Shown: piece by piece, positions 52,122 to 60,264 of the stretch | How positions within the stretch are numbered: the stretch's first letter is position 1 | Layout of the letters: each line of letters begins with the position of its first letter | The notes under the pieces: model-generated | Databases searched by the model: none | Seen by the model: only the letters and a program-made list of their open reading frames with translations | Told to the model about the DNA's origin: nothing | Assembly: GCF_013744875.1 (NCBI RefSeq) | Contig: NZ_CP059399.1 | Location: 2,418,001-2,482,000 of the forward strand | Source: Nocardia huaxiensis | Lineage (GTDB): Bacteria; Actinomycetota; Actinomycetes; Mycobacteriales; Mycobacteriaceae | Length of the DNA: 64,000 nt | Reading direction: 5' to 3' | Program-made: the position numbers and the translations under genes

Positions 52122-52141
52122 GTTACAGTGCACCATGTAAC
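52122..52141. promoter_or_regulatory. Candidate TetR operator upstream of the LVIVD gene
   Basis: GTTACA-N8-TGTAAC is a perfect 6+6 palindrome, about 155 bp upstream of the LVIVD start. The matching element at 48074 abuts the tetR start codon. Confidence 0.65.
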
Positions 52142-52164
52142 GGTGCGAGCTCGCTTGTCCACCT

Positions 52165-52300
52165 TCGCGGAAACCGGTGATCGCCGCCGTCAAGGGGCAA
52201 GCCATCGGCATCGCCATGACCCCGGCCATGTAGATCGATACCCGCATCGTCGCCGACACCGGCCGCTACGCCATTCCGCAGGTGCGGCTCGACACCGCGA
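52165..52300 (+). pseudogene. Enoyl-CoA hydratase/isomerase fragment
   Basis: The plus strand reads PVIAAVKGQAIGIAMTPAM, a stop, then IDTRIVADTGRYAIPQVRLD. This is the conserved oxyanion-hole region of crotonases (P-V-I-A-A-V-x-G-x-A-x-G, then DIRIAADTARF). Only about 45 of the usual 260 residues remain and a stop codon interrupts it, so it is a decayed fragment. Confidence 0.7.
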
Positions 52301-52323
52301 TTCACGAGTGTCACTCCACTTGG

Positions 52324-52515
52324 GTCGCGAAGCTCGAAACTGAACTGCATCGAGGGTCGGAAGCTTTCCAGTATCGCGTTGCCCAGGTTGTCGTCGATGC
52401 TTCCGAAGTGCGGCAGCAGGCCCACGGGGCCGATATTCTCGCCGAAAACCCAAGAGGTGAACTGAGTTCCGTGATCGGCATGCACGATCCCGCCAACGCG
52501 CTTTTCGACAGTGTG
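52324..52515 (-). pseudogene. IS3-family transposase (DDE) fragment
   Basis: The minus strand encodes GGIVHADHGTQFTSWVFGEN, then GLLPHFGSIDDNLGNAILES, then FRPSMQF. This is the region around the second Asp and the Glu of IS3-type OrfB (H-S-D-x-G-x-Q-F ... G-D-x-x-D-N-A-x-x-E-S-F). About 60 of some 280 residues remain, with altered neighbours on both sides. It is a scar of an insertion sequence at the accessory/backbone border. Confidence 0.8.
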
Positions 52516-52720
52516 TGTCGAAGTTTGCCCCCTCCATGGTCGGTGCTCGTCGGTCGAGCCGGTTTCATGTGATGGCGCACTACTCTTCATGTGATGGCGC
52601 ACTAGTTCACTGGGTGATAGTGGGACAAATGTGCCAGTTTTGCGGAGTCCAGGCTTCGGGTATGGATCGAGGCTGGTCCGAGCGTGTTGTGCGCCGGTTC
52701 GACATAGGAGGTTGGTGGAT

Positions 52721-54790
52721 GTGAACCAATTGGCTAGTGCCACATCGCTTTACCTGCGTCAGCATGCCGCCAATCCGGTGGACTGGCGGCAATGGGGTGC
52801 CGAGGCTTTGGCTGAAGCGGCGGCTCGGGACGTGCCGATTCTGCTGTCGGTTGGATATTCGTCTTGCCACTGGTGTCATGTGATGGCGCACGAGTCGTTC
52901 GAGGACGAGGCGACGGCCGAGCTGATGAACGCGAAATTCGTGTGTATCAAGGTGGATCGGGAGGAGCGGCCTGATCTGGATGCGGTGTACATGAATGCGA
53001 CCGTGGCCATGACGGGGCAGGGTGGGTGGCCCATGACCTGTTTTCTGACGCCTGCGGGGGAGCCGTTCTATTGCGGGACTTATTACCCGAAGACGGCTCG
53101 GCATGGGATGCCTTCGTTCACGCAGTTGCTGACGGCGGTGGCGGATACCTGGAGCAATCGGCGGGGGGAGGTGGATCAGGCGGCCAAGCAGGTGGGGGAG
53201 GCGTTGCGGGAGCAGGCCGGGGGGCTGCCGGACAGTGATGTGACGGTCGGAGCGGAGCTGCTGGATCATGCGGTCGCGGCGGTGCTGCGGGATGTGGATC
53301 ATGAGCACGGCGGGTTCGGGGGTGCGCCGAAGTTTCCGCCTTCGGCGCTGCTGGAGGGGCTGCTGCGGGGGTATGAGCGCAGTGGGAACGAGGTTGCGCT
53401 GCAGGTTGTTTCGATCACGGCGGATGCCATGGCGCGGGGTGGGATCTACGACCAGCTGCGGGGCGGGTTCGCGCGGTATTCGGTGGATGCCGCCTGGGTG
53501 GTGCCGCATTTCGAGAAGATGCTGTACGACAATGCGCAGTTGCTGCGGGTGTACGCGCATCTGGCACGGCGGGCGCGGGCGGCCGGAGCGCCGGATGGGT
53601 TGCCGCTGCGGGTGACTCGGGAAACTGTGGAGTTTCTGCTGACGGATCTGCGGACCGCGCAGGGGGCGTTCGCCTCGGCGCTGGACGCCGACACGCACGT
53701 GGAGCCCGGAGCTCCCGGGGTTGAAGGCGCCACCTACGTGTGGACGCCCGCGGAGTTGAACGGCGTGCTCGGCGCGATCGACGGGGCTTGGGCCGCAGAG
53801 TTTTTCGGTGTCACGACGGCCGGCACCTTCGAGCACGGCACCTCGGTGCTCACGCGGTACACCGATCCAGGGACGGGGGAGGCGGACGCCGCGGACGTGC
53901 AGCGGCTGGAGCGGATTCGCGCTGTCCTGCGCGAGGCCCGCGAGCTGCGCCCGCAGCCCGAGCGGGACGACAAGGTGATCACCGCGTGGAACGGCATGGC
54001 GATCACCGGACTCGTCGAGGTGGGTGCGGCCGACCCCGATTCGCCCGGCACGGCGGCGGCTGTCGAATGTGCGCGGTTCCTGCTCGACACCCACGTGGCC
54101 GGTGATCGGGTGCTGCGGGCATCGCTCGGCGGCGTGGCCGGTTCGTCGCCGGGCGTGCTGGAGGACTATGCCTGGCTCGCAACGGGATTGCTCGCGCTCT
54201 ACCAGGTAGATGCCGGCGAGGATTGGCTCGGGCACGCACAGCGGATCCTCGACGCGGCCATCACCCACTTCGCCGATCCGACGGCTGCGGGCAGCTGGTT
54301 CGACACCGCCGACGATGCCGAAACCCTGGTGGCGCGTCCCCGCGATCCGATGGACGGCGCGACCCCGGCCGGAGCCTCCGCGCTCGCCGAAGCGCTGCTC
54401 ACCGCCGCCGCGCTCAGCGACCCGGAACGCGCCACGCGCTACCGCGACCTCGCCGACGCCACGCTGAATCGCGGTGCGCTCATTCTGGCGCGGGCACCCC
54501 GCTCGGCGGGCCAGTGGCTGGCCGTCGCGGAAGCCGCCCTGCGCGGCCCGATCCAGGTCGCCGTCGCCGCCGATGCGGAGCAGGGCGACGAATTGCTCCG
54601 GGCCGCAAGGCAATCCGCGCCCGGCGGCGCGGTGATCCTGCGCGGCGCACCTGGCAGCGCACCGCTGCTGACGGACCGCCCCAAGGTCGGCGACCAGGCC
54701 GCCGCCTATATCTGCCGTGGCTCGGTCTGCGACCTCCCGGTCACCACGGCAACGGACGTCCTTGCCGCCCTGAGTATTCCGGGGAACTGA
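52721..54790 (+). CDS. DUF255 thioredoxin-domain protein (YyaL/Rv1084-like)
   Basis: The 689-residue protein has an N-terminal thioredoxin-like domain (about 1-160) with VGYSSCHWCHVMAHESFEDE and GGWPMTCFLTPAGEPFYCGT, followed by an (alpha/alpha)6-type helical domain (GGIYDQLRGGFARYSVDAAW, VPHFEKMLYDNAQLLRVYAH, DKVITAWNGMAITGLVEVGA). The combined family is widespread, and no reaction is established. The GTG at 52721 follows AGGAGG. In M. tuberculosis the equivalent gene is next to Rv1083, so the 39 kb to the left is inserted relative to that order. Its 5' end is present twice more, truncated, at 35572 and 41.9 kb. Confidence 0.9.
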   Translation: MNQLASATSLYLRQHAANPVDWRQWGAEALAEAAARDVPILLSVGYSSCHWCHVMAHESFEDEATAELMNAKFVCIKVDREERPDLDAVYMNATVAMTGQGGWPMTCFLTPAGEPFYCGTYYPKTARHGMPSFTQLLTAVADTWSNRRGEVDQAAKQVGEALREQAGGLPDSDVTVGAELLDHAVAAVLRDVDHEHGGFGGAPKFPPSALLEGLLRGYERSGNEVALQVVSITADAMARGGIYDQLRGGFARYSVDAAWVVPHFEKMLYDNAQLLRVYAHLARRARAAGAPDGLPLRVTRETVEFLLTDLRTAQGAFASALDADTHVEPGAPGVEGATYVWTPAELNGVLGAIDGAWAAEFFGVTTAGTFEHGTSVLTRYTDPGTGEADAADVQRLERIRAVLREARELRPQPERDDKVITAWNGMAITGLVEVGAADPDSPGTAAAVECARFLLDTHVAGDRVLRASLGGVAGSSPGVLEDYAWLATGLLALYQVDAGEDWLGHAQRILDAAITHFADPTAAGSWFDTADDAETLVARPRDPMDGATPAGASALAEALLTAAALSDPERATRYRDLADATLNRGALILARAPRSAGQWLAVAEAALRGPIQVAVAADAEQGDELLRAARQSAPGGAVILRGAPGSAPLLTDRPKVGDQAAAYICRGSVCDLPVTTATDVLAALSIPGN

Positions 54791-54796
54791 GCGATG

Positions 54797-54842
54797 AACA
54801 GCGAAGCGCCCGGATTCCGTGGAATCCGGGCGCTTCGCTGTT
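54797..54842 (+). terminator. Very long perfect terminator after the DUF255 gene
   Basis: Arms 54797-54818 and 54821-54842, starting AACAGCGAAGCGCCCGG, form a 22-bp perfect inverted repeat with a two-base centre, 6 bp after the stop codon. Confidence 0.85.
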
Positions 54843-54875
54843 CCAGCGGCGAAAGCGTCCGCGGCGCTGTGTTTC

Positions 54876-55370
54876 TCACCGCCGGAAATATGAGCGGGCA
54901 CTGAGCATCGCGGGCACGGTGACCAGCACGGCGACGACGTGCACGGCGCGGAAGAAGCCGATCGTCACCGAGCCCGAGGTCCAACCGGTGGTCAGCTCGC
55001 CGAGCGACTCGGCTGCGGCCACCGCGCGGATCGGCTCGACGATCAGCGAGGCCAGGCCGATCACGCCCAGGCCGAGGACGAGAACCGTGCGCGCCCAGCG
55101 GGCTCCGGCGGTCATGCGGACGGCGACCAGGTAAACGGCCAGATAGATTCCGGCCCGGATCGCCAATCCGGGCACCAGCGAGGCCACCTGCACCTCGGGC
55201 CGTTCGAGCAGCACGGCCAGCCGCATGAGGGTTTCGCAGATTCCGGCCAGCAGTGCGACCACGATCGCCACGAATGCGATCGAAACAGACTGTGGGCGAA
55301 CGTTGTTCGAGTGTCCGGTGGATGCGGACACGGTGCGCGGGAGTGCGATGCGGGAGCCGAACGCGGTCAT
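54876..55370 (-). CDS. Membrane protein of unknown function
   Basis: The 164-residue protein has four membrane helices (VSIAFVAIVVALLAGICETL, VASLVPGLAIRAGIYLAVYL, ARTVLVLGLGVIGLASLIVE, FFRAVHVVAVLVTVPAMLSA) joined by short loops. I recognise no family. The ATG at 55370 (MTAFGSRIALPR) is preferred over the longer frame because upstream codons are not supported by a ribosome site. It is convergent with the DUF255 gene and divergent from the ATP-grasp gene. Confidence 0.65.
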   Translation of the reverse strand: MTAFGSRIALPRTVSASTGHSNNVRPQSVSIAFVAIVVALLAGICETLMRLAVLLERPEVQVASLVPGLAIRAGIYLAVYLVAVRMTAGARWARTVLVLGLGVIGLASLIVEPIRAVAAAESLGELTTGWTSGSVTIGFFRAVHVVAVLVTVPAMLSARSYFRR

Positions 55371-55507
55371 GCTCCGAGCCTGCGCGCCCGAAGGCCGCCC
55401 GCACATCCCCCTCGAGTAGCACTCGACCCTGATCCTCCGGTACCGGTCCCACCCCTGAGCTCGGATATTTCGTTGCCGGGCGGCGGGGGCGGTCCTACAG
55501 TCCGGAC

Positions 55508-56305
55508 ATGTCTACGTTGATTCTGTCGCCGCGATATTCCGATGACTCGCGGGTCATGCGGACGGCGGCCGTGCGGGCCGGATGGAATGTGATCCGGCTG
55601 GGTGGGTGGCGTGCACCGGAGGACCTGATGGGGGAACCGGCGGCGGTCTACGGCGAGCCGCTCTACGGGGAGGCGATCGCCGCGCAGCTCGAACTGGCGC
55701 TGCTCGACGCACCCCAGGACTGGCTGCCCGGACTGCCCGAGGAGCATCGCAAGCGGGATATCCGCGTGTCCACGCTGGGGGAGGCGAGACAGTGGGAGAC
55801 ACCGGTTTTCGTGAAACCGGCGGACGGCCGCAAGGGGTTCGAGGGAGCCGTATACGAAGGCGGTGACGGATTGCCACCCGTCGCGGCGCTGCCCGATACG
55901 ACAGCGGTCCTGATGGCCGAACCCGTGCGCTGGGAGCTCGAGGTCCGCTGCTTCGTGCGCGACGGCGAGCTGGTGACCCTGTCGCCGTACGCGCGATTCG
56001 GCGAACTCGCACAGGCGCGGGACGACAGCTGGCCGATCTCCGCCGCCGAGGAGGCAGCGGCGCGAAAGTATCTCGAACGCCTGCTCTCCGATGTCCCCGT
56101 CGCCCCGTCGGTGGTCCTCGACATCGGCCTGATCGAGGGCCGCGGCTGGGCGGTGGTGGAATCCAACAGTGCTTGGGGCGCAGGCGTTTACGGCTGCGAT
56201 CCGGCCGGAATTCTGGAAGTCCTGGAGCGCGGCTGCGTCCCGCGCGCACAGCTCGATCCCTTCGACGCCGTGTGGGCCGTCGACCGCGTGCGGATCGCGG
56301 GTTGA
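55508..56305 (+). CDS. ATP-grasp domain protein (DUF4343-like)
   Basis: The 265-residue protein has an N-terminal pre-ATP-grasp part (LILSPRYSDDSRVMRTAAVR) and a C-terminal ATP-grasp-like domain. In the latter, ETPVFVKPADGRKGFEGAVY holds the ATP-binding lysine, and SVVLDIGLIEGRGWAVVESN has the metal-binding E-x-N of the fold. LEVRCFVRDGELV lies between. Members of this group are mostly uncharacterised and occur in phage-defence, peptide-modification and housekeeping contexts; nothing here points to one of these. The start is the ATG at 55508, and the gene is convergent with the cyclase. Confidence 0.78.
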   Translation: MSTLILSPRYSDDSRVMRTAAVRAGWNVIRLGGWRAPEDLMGEPAAVYGEPLYGEAIAAQLELALLDAPQDWLPGLPEEHRKRDIRVSTLGEARQWETPVFVKPADGRKGFEGAVYEGGDGLPPVAALPDTTAVLMAEPVRWELEVRCFVRDGELVTLSPYARFGELAQARDDSWPISAAEEAAARKYLERLLSDVPVAPSVVLDIGLIEGRGWAVVESNSAWGAGVYGCDPAGILEVLERGCVPRAQLDPFDAVWAVDRVRIAG

Positions 56306-56308
56306 TGG

Positions 56309-57874
56309 TCAGCGGTCGGCGACGCCGGGGACCGGGGCTGGGACCGGAGGGGGTGTCGCGGCCTGCGGGGCGCTGCCGTTGCGGTGGCTCGTTCCGGCTG
56401 TCGGGGCGTCGGTCCACGTCGGAGTGGGTTCCCTGCGGCCCCGGAGGTGGATCGTGTCGTGCGGCGTCCAGTTGCTGCGCTCGGACTCGCAGGCGGCGTC
56501 GATGACGGCCTGACTGGCCAGGATTCGACGGGGCACGTGCTTGGCCTCGCTGGTCAGGCGAGCCGCCTCGTTGACGGCGTCGCCGATGACGGTGAACTCG
56601 AGGCGGGTGTCCGCGCCGACATCACCGGCGAAGACGAGCCCGCGGGCCAGTCCGATGCCGACATCGAGTTCACCCACCGCGGCGACGGCGTCGCGAATGC
56701 GGCGGGCGGCCCGCAGGGCGGGAGTCGCATTGTCGTCGAGGGCGATGGGCGCGCCGAAAATGCACAGCGCCGCATCGCCTTCGAACTTGTTGACCAGGCC
56801 GTGGTTGTCCTCGGTGGCGGCGACCACGGTGGACAGCAGCCGGTTCAGCTTGGCCACGAAATCCTGCGGCGCGAGCTCGGTGGACAGTGCCACCGAACCG
56901 GTGACATCGACGAAGAGTGCCGTGACGACCTGGAGATCGCCGGTGAGATTGGCTCCACCGGAGAGCGCGCGCTCGGCCACCTCCGCGCCGACGTGCCGCC
57001 CGAAGACGGTCCGCATGCGTTCGCGCTCTTGGAGATTGGCGACCATCTCGTTCACCGAGTGCTCGAGCCGGCCGATCTCGCTGGTGCTGCCGATGGGGAC
57101 GCTCACATCGAGGTCGCCGCGCGCGATCCGGTCCAGCGCGTCGCGCAGCGTGTGCATGGGCGAGGCCACGGCCCGCGCGAGCGCCGCCGTCGCGACCACG
57201 CCCGCCGACAGCCCGACCACCGCGAGATAGATGCCGGTGCGAATGCGTTCGGTGGTCGCCGACGATGGGTCGGCCAGCACGGTGATGAGCATGAACAGCG
57301 GCACCGCCCCGGTCACCGCGAAGGTCACCAGCACGCGCGCCAGCACGGTGGAGCTCCAGTGCGCGGTGCCGCCCAGCACCTCCGCCACCACCGGCACGGT
57401 CGGTTTGATGAGCCGGTCCACGATCAGATAGGTGATCCCCGCCGACTCCAGCCCGCCGAGCGTGAACATGGCCAGCACCACCGCGAAGTCGCGCTGCGGC
57501 GTGGCGTGCGCGAACACCGCGGCCGTGACGATCACGCCCGGAGCCCAGATCACCAGGGCCCGAACGGCGATCGCCATGGGCAGGTGCGTGAGCCGGCGCG
57601 CCTCGGATTCGGTCGGCGGCCGATGCTGTTCGAGCCAGCCGAAATAGTGCCCGCGATCCCGGAAGGCGAGCACGATGCCCAGCAGTGCGCCCAGCGCCGG
57701 ATAGATGGCGACCTGCACGAAGGTGGTCATCCAGTCCGAGCCGAGCCGCACGAAGAAGCCACTCAGCCACAACTCGGTGGTGATGACGCCGAGTCCGCCC
57801 AGATTGCAGGCCATGACGACCGCCGCCAGTCCCCATCGCGCGCGCAGCGCCCACAGGATGAGTGCGCTGATCAC
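56309..57874 (-). CDS. Class III adenylate/guanylate cyclase, membrane-bound with HAMP
   Basis: The 521-residue protein has six membrane helices in residues 1-225, a HAMP linker at about 230-285 (ASPMHTLRDALDRIARGDLD, IGRLEHSVNEMVANLQERER) and a class III cyclase domain at about 290-470. Metal-binding aspartates are in VVTALFVDVTGSVALS and LVNKFEGDAALCIFGAP, and the transition-state Asn/Arg pair is in IGDAVNEAARLTSEA. The last 45 residues are disordered. This is the layout of the Rv1318c-like group of mycobacterial adenylate cyclases. ATP is the likely substrate because the Lys in NKFEGD and a Thr/Asp position favour adenine, which is not proven. Confidence 0.9.
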   Translation of the reverse strand: MISALILWALRARWGLAAVVMACNLGGLGVITTELWLSGFFVRLGSDWMTTFVQVAIYPALGALLGIVLAFRDRGHYFGWLEQHRPPTESEARRLTHLPMAIAVRALVIWAPGVIVTAAVFAHATPQRDFAVVLAMFTLGGLESAGITYLIVDRLIKPTVPVVAEVLGGTAHWSSTVLARVLVTFAVTGAVPLFMLITVLADPSSATTERIRTGIYLAVVGLSAGVVATAALARAVASPMHTLRDALDRIARGDLDVSVPIGSTSEIGRLEHSVNEMVANLQERERMRTVFGRHVGAEVAERALSGGANLTGDLQVVTALFVDVTGSVALSTELAPQDFVAKLNRLLSTVVAATEDNHGLVNKFEGDAALCIFGAPIALDDNATPALRAARRIRDAVAAVGELDVGIGLARGLVFAGDVGADTRLEFTVIGDAVNEAARLTSEAKHVPRRILASQAVIDAACESERSNWTPHDTIHLRGRREPTPTWTDAPTAGTSHRNGSAPQAATPPPVPAPVPGVADR

Positions 57875-58021
57875 CGCGGGACCACCTCGCGCATCGGCCA
57901 GGGCGTCGCGGCGACGGTCGGTGCTGTCATAGCGGTTACGTGCCTCGGGATCGAACTGAACTTGCAGCCGACTTTAGAGATCTTTGACGCGAGAGTGCAC
58001 GTTTGTGAGTAATTGCTCGTA

Positions 58022-58732
58022 TCAGCTGAGCACGACCAGCCACACCGCGATGTAGTGGCACAGCGCCGCGACGACCGTTGCGGCATGGAAGAACTCGTGA
58101 TGCCCGAAGACCTCCGGCCACGGATCCGGCCAGCGGCTGGCGTAGAGAATCCCGCCCACGCTGTAGGCGATGCCGCCGGCCAGCAACAGCAGCACCGGCG
58201 TCCAGCCGACATTGGCGATGAGCGTCCCGGCCACCGGCACGATGGCCCAGCCCAGCAGTAGATACAGTGGCACGCCCAGCCAGCGAGGGGCGGTGGGCCA
58301 CAACATCTTCAGGATGATTCCGGCCAGTGCGCCCGCCCAGACGACGGCCAGCAGAATAGTGCCAGCCTTCCCCCGCACTCCGAGAAGCGCGAAGGGTGTG
58401 TAGCTACCCGCGATGAAGGCGAAGATCATGCTGTGATCAGCCCGCTTCATCCACGTGCGCGCGCCATCGGTCTTCCAGTTCACCCGGTGATAGGTGGCGC
58501 TGATCCCGAACACCCCGCACACGGTCAGCGCATACACCGCAGTCGACCATCCGGCCGTGGCCGAGACGGTCGCGGACACGGCCACCAGCACGATCCCCGC
58601 GATGGCCGCCACGCCGACGGCCCAGGTGTGGATCCACCCGCGCATGCTGGGTTTGATGAGCGCGAGTTCTTCTCTGACGGTTTCGACGACGTCCGCCACC
58701 GGGTGGGACGGCCGCTGCACAGTGTCGGACAT
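58022..58732 (-). CDS. Hemolysin III/PAQR-family membrane protein
   Basis: The 236-residue protein has seven membrane helices and the PAQR/HlyIII metal residues: [12 protein letters not shown] with [20 protein letters not shown] (Ser, His, Asp), and [20 protein letters not shown] (HxxxH) at the end. Position and sequence match Rv1085c in M. tuberculosis. The true function in bacteria is unsettled; membrane-lipid hydrolysis has been discussed for relatives. The ATG at 58732 is preceded by AGGAGGTAACC. The divergent prenyltransferase gene shares a promoter region with a 20-bp palindrome. Confidence 0.9.
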   Translation of the reverse strand: MSDTVQRPSHPVADVVETVREELALIKPSMRGWIHTWAVGVAAIAGIVLVAVSATVSATAGWSTAVYALTVCGVFGISATYHRVNWKTDGARTWMKRADHSMIFAFIAGSYTPFALLGVRGKAGTILLAVVWAGALAGIILKMLWPTAPRWLGVPLYLLLGWAIVPVAGTLIANVGWTPVLLLLAGGIAYSVGGILYASRWPDPWPEVFGHHEFFHAATVVAALCHYIAVWLVVLS

Positions 58733-58748
58733 CGGTTACCTCCTGAGT

Positions 58749-58768
58749 AACCTACGGTACCGTAGGTT
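58749..58768. promoter_or_regulatory. Perfect 20-bp palindrome between hlyIII-like and prenyltransferase genes
   Basis: AACCTACGGT at 58749-58758 is followed directly by its reverse complement ACCGTAGGTT at 58759-58768. A related pair, GGTTAC-N7-GTAACC (58734-58752), overlaps it. Such long sites are typical of dimeric repressors. Confidence 0.65.
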
Positions 58769-58843
58769 GGCGATTTCCGGGACTGTGATCTCCACTGTCC
58801 CGGTCACTACCGGGGTCCTTTCCAAGGCGTAGGGTTGGGCGTC

Positions 58844-59623
58844 GTGAAGCTTGCGAGTCAGGTGCGTGGACTCCCGTATCGCATCTACGAAGCCCGGTTG
58901 GCAAAGCAATTGGCCGGCAAACAGCATCCCCGCCATGTTGCGGTGATGTGCGACGGTAATCGACGCTGGGCGAAAGAGAACGGCTTCACCGATCTCAGTC
59001 ACGGGCATCGGGTGGGTGCGCTCAAGATCGCCGAACTGGTCGGCTGGTGCGGCGAGTCCGGGATCGAGATGGTCACGCTGTATCTGCTCTCCACCGAGAA
59101 CCTCGGCCGTGACCCCGACGAACTGGAAACCCTCTTCGAGGTGATCACCGATGTCGTCGACGAACTGTCCGCGCCGGAACAGAATTGGAGCGTCCGCATT
59201 GTCGGCGCGCTCGACCAGCTGCCCGAACTCGTCGCCAAACGCCTGCGCGTGGCCGCCGAGAGCACTCGCGGGCGCGACGGCGTGCACGTGAACGTGGCCA
59301 TCGGCTACGGCGGACGCCAGGAGATCGCCGACGCGGTGCGCTCGCTCGTGCGGCAGGAGATGGAGGCCGGGGAGACCGGCGAGGATCTGGTGCAGTCCAT
59401 CACCGTCGACGCCATCGGCCAGCACCTCTACACCTCCGGGCAGCCGGATCCGGATCTGGTGATCAGAACCTCCGGCGAGCAGCGGCTGTCGGGATTCCTG
59501 CTGTGGCAGAGCGCGTATTCGGAGATCTGGTTCACCGAGGCGTATTGGCCGGAGTTCCGGCGGGTGGATTTCCTGCGGGCACTGCGCGATTACGCGGCCC
59601 GGCACCGTCGCTTCGGGGTGTAA
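58844..59623 (+). CDS. Short-chain Z-isoprenyl diphosphate synthase (UppS family)
   Basis: The 259-residue cytosolic enzyme adds isopentenyl diphosphate in cis to a short allylic diphosphate. The active site is HVAVMCDGNRRWAKENGF (catalytic Asp and phosphate-binding Arg), and later motifs are HGHRVGALKIAELVGWCGES, STENLGRD, PDLVIRTSGEQRLSGFLLWQ and EIWFTEAYWPEFRRVDFLRA. In M. tuberculosis the gene in this position (Rv1086) makes Z,E-farnesyl diphosphate, the primer for decaprenyl phosphate used in cell-wall assembly. The GTG at 58844 is used; a TTG at 58835 is the alternative. Confidence 0.93.
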   Translation: MKLASQVRGLPYRIYEARLAKQLAGKQHPRHVAVMCDGNRRWAKENGFTDLSHGHRVGALKIAELVGWCGESGIEMVTLYLLSTENLGRDPDELETLFEVITDVVDELSAPEQNWSVRIVGALDQLPELVAKRLRVAAESTRGRDGVHVNVAIGYGGRQEIADAVRSLVRQEMEAGETGEDLVQSITVDAIGQHLYTSGQPDPDLVIRTSGEQRLSGFLLWQSAYSEIWFTEAYWPEFRRVDFLRALRDYAARHRRFGV

Positions 59624-59700
59624 CCCGCGCGCCACGGTTGTATTGCAGTGCAAGCGCTTCCGTGGTTCGCGGGCAGGTGGCTGCCGTACCGTCGGGTTGT

Positions 59701-60264
59701 ATGGGCGAGGCGGTTTCGTATACCAGCTATGAGGAGTTCGGCCGTAGTTTCCTCGAGTACGCGGCGTCGGAGGAACGGATCCTGGGAGCGTTCGAGAAGC
59801 TCACCGGGGAGGCGTTCGAATTCGGGCCGATCGGGGCCGGTCCGGGGCGAATAGCGAAGCTGTCGGCGAGCGTGCGGTTGCAGCAGCCACGGCTGAATCG
59901 CGAAGTGCAGGACAATATTTCGTTCGATCTGGTGATTCCGCTGGATGTGGATCTGCTGATCGACCTGTCGGTGGACAGGTATCCGTTCCACGTGGACGGC
60001 ACCATTCATCTGCATCTCACCGTGCGCACGGCAGCGCCGCTGCGGGTGCTCATAGAAATTGACGAACCGCAGCCCAGCAATGTGCGCATCAATGTGGCGA
60101 GCGCGTCCAAACGCGGAGAGCTACTACGGATTATCGCGAGCGTGGACCACGAGATTCGCCGTTTCGTCTCCCGGTACATCGCCGAGGAGCTGTGCAAACC
60201 CAACATCCAGGCCGCCACCGATATCGATGTGGCGGCGCGCCTGGACGCGGCCTGGAAACTCTAG
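59701..60264 (+). CDS. Conserved hypothetical actinobacterial protein
   Basis: The 187-residue cytosolic protein has an alternating helix/strand pattern ([60 protein letters not shown]) and no signal peptide; I know no domain for it. It is probably a lipid-carrier-like or SRPBCC-related fold, which is a guess from the strand-rich middle. The ATG at 59701 is chosen because it removes the overlap with the prenyltransferase. Its stop overlaps the coaA stop region by 4 bp (convergent). Confidence 0.65.
   Translation: MGEAVSYTSYEEFGRSFLEYAASEERILGAFEKLTGEAFEFGPIGAGPGRIAKLSASVRLQQPRLNREVQDNISFDLVIPLDVDLLIDLSVDRYPFHVDGTIHLHLTVRTAAPLRVLIEIDEPQPSNVRINVASASKRGELLRIIASVDHEIRRFVSRYIAEELCKPNIQAATDIDVAARLDAAWKL

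Larger units (their letters stand above)
51969..52720. other. 752-bp region of decayed genes and mobile-element scars
   Basis: It contains, in order, the LVIVD promoter with a TetR-type operator, an enoyl-CoA hydratase fragment, an IS3-type transposase fragment and two copies of ATGTGATGGCGCACTA, the second at 52589 being 132 bp before the DUF255 start. No intact gene is present. Confidence 0.6.

Noticed and set aside
52567..52607. ATGTGATGGCGCACTA repeats as IS terminal inverted repeats
   Set aside because: All copies are in the same orientation and at a fixed distance from DUF255 copies, so they fit duplication of the DUF255 promoter better than IS ends, although an IS origin of the motif cannot be excluded.
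52123..52743. 206-residue minus-strand open frame
   Set aside because: Only about 60 residues resemble a transposase; the rest has no coding signal and crosses the DUF255 start and promoter.
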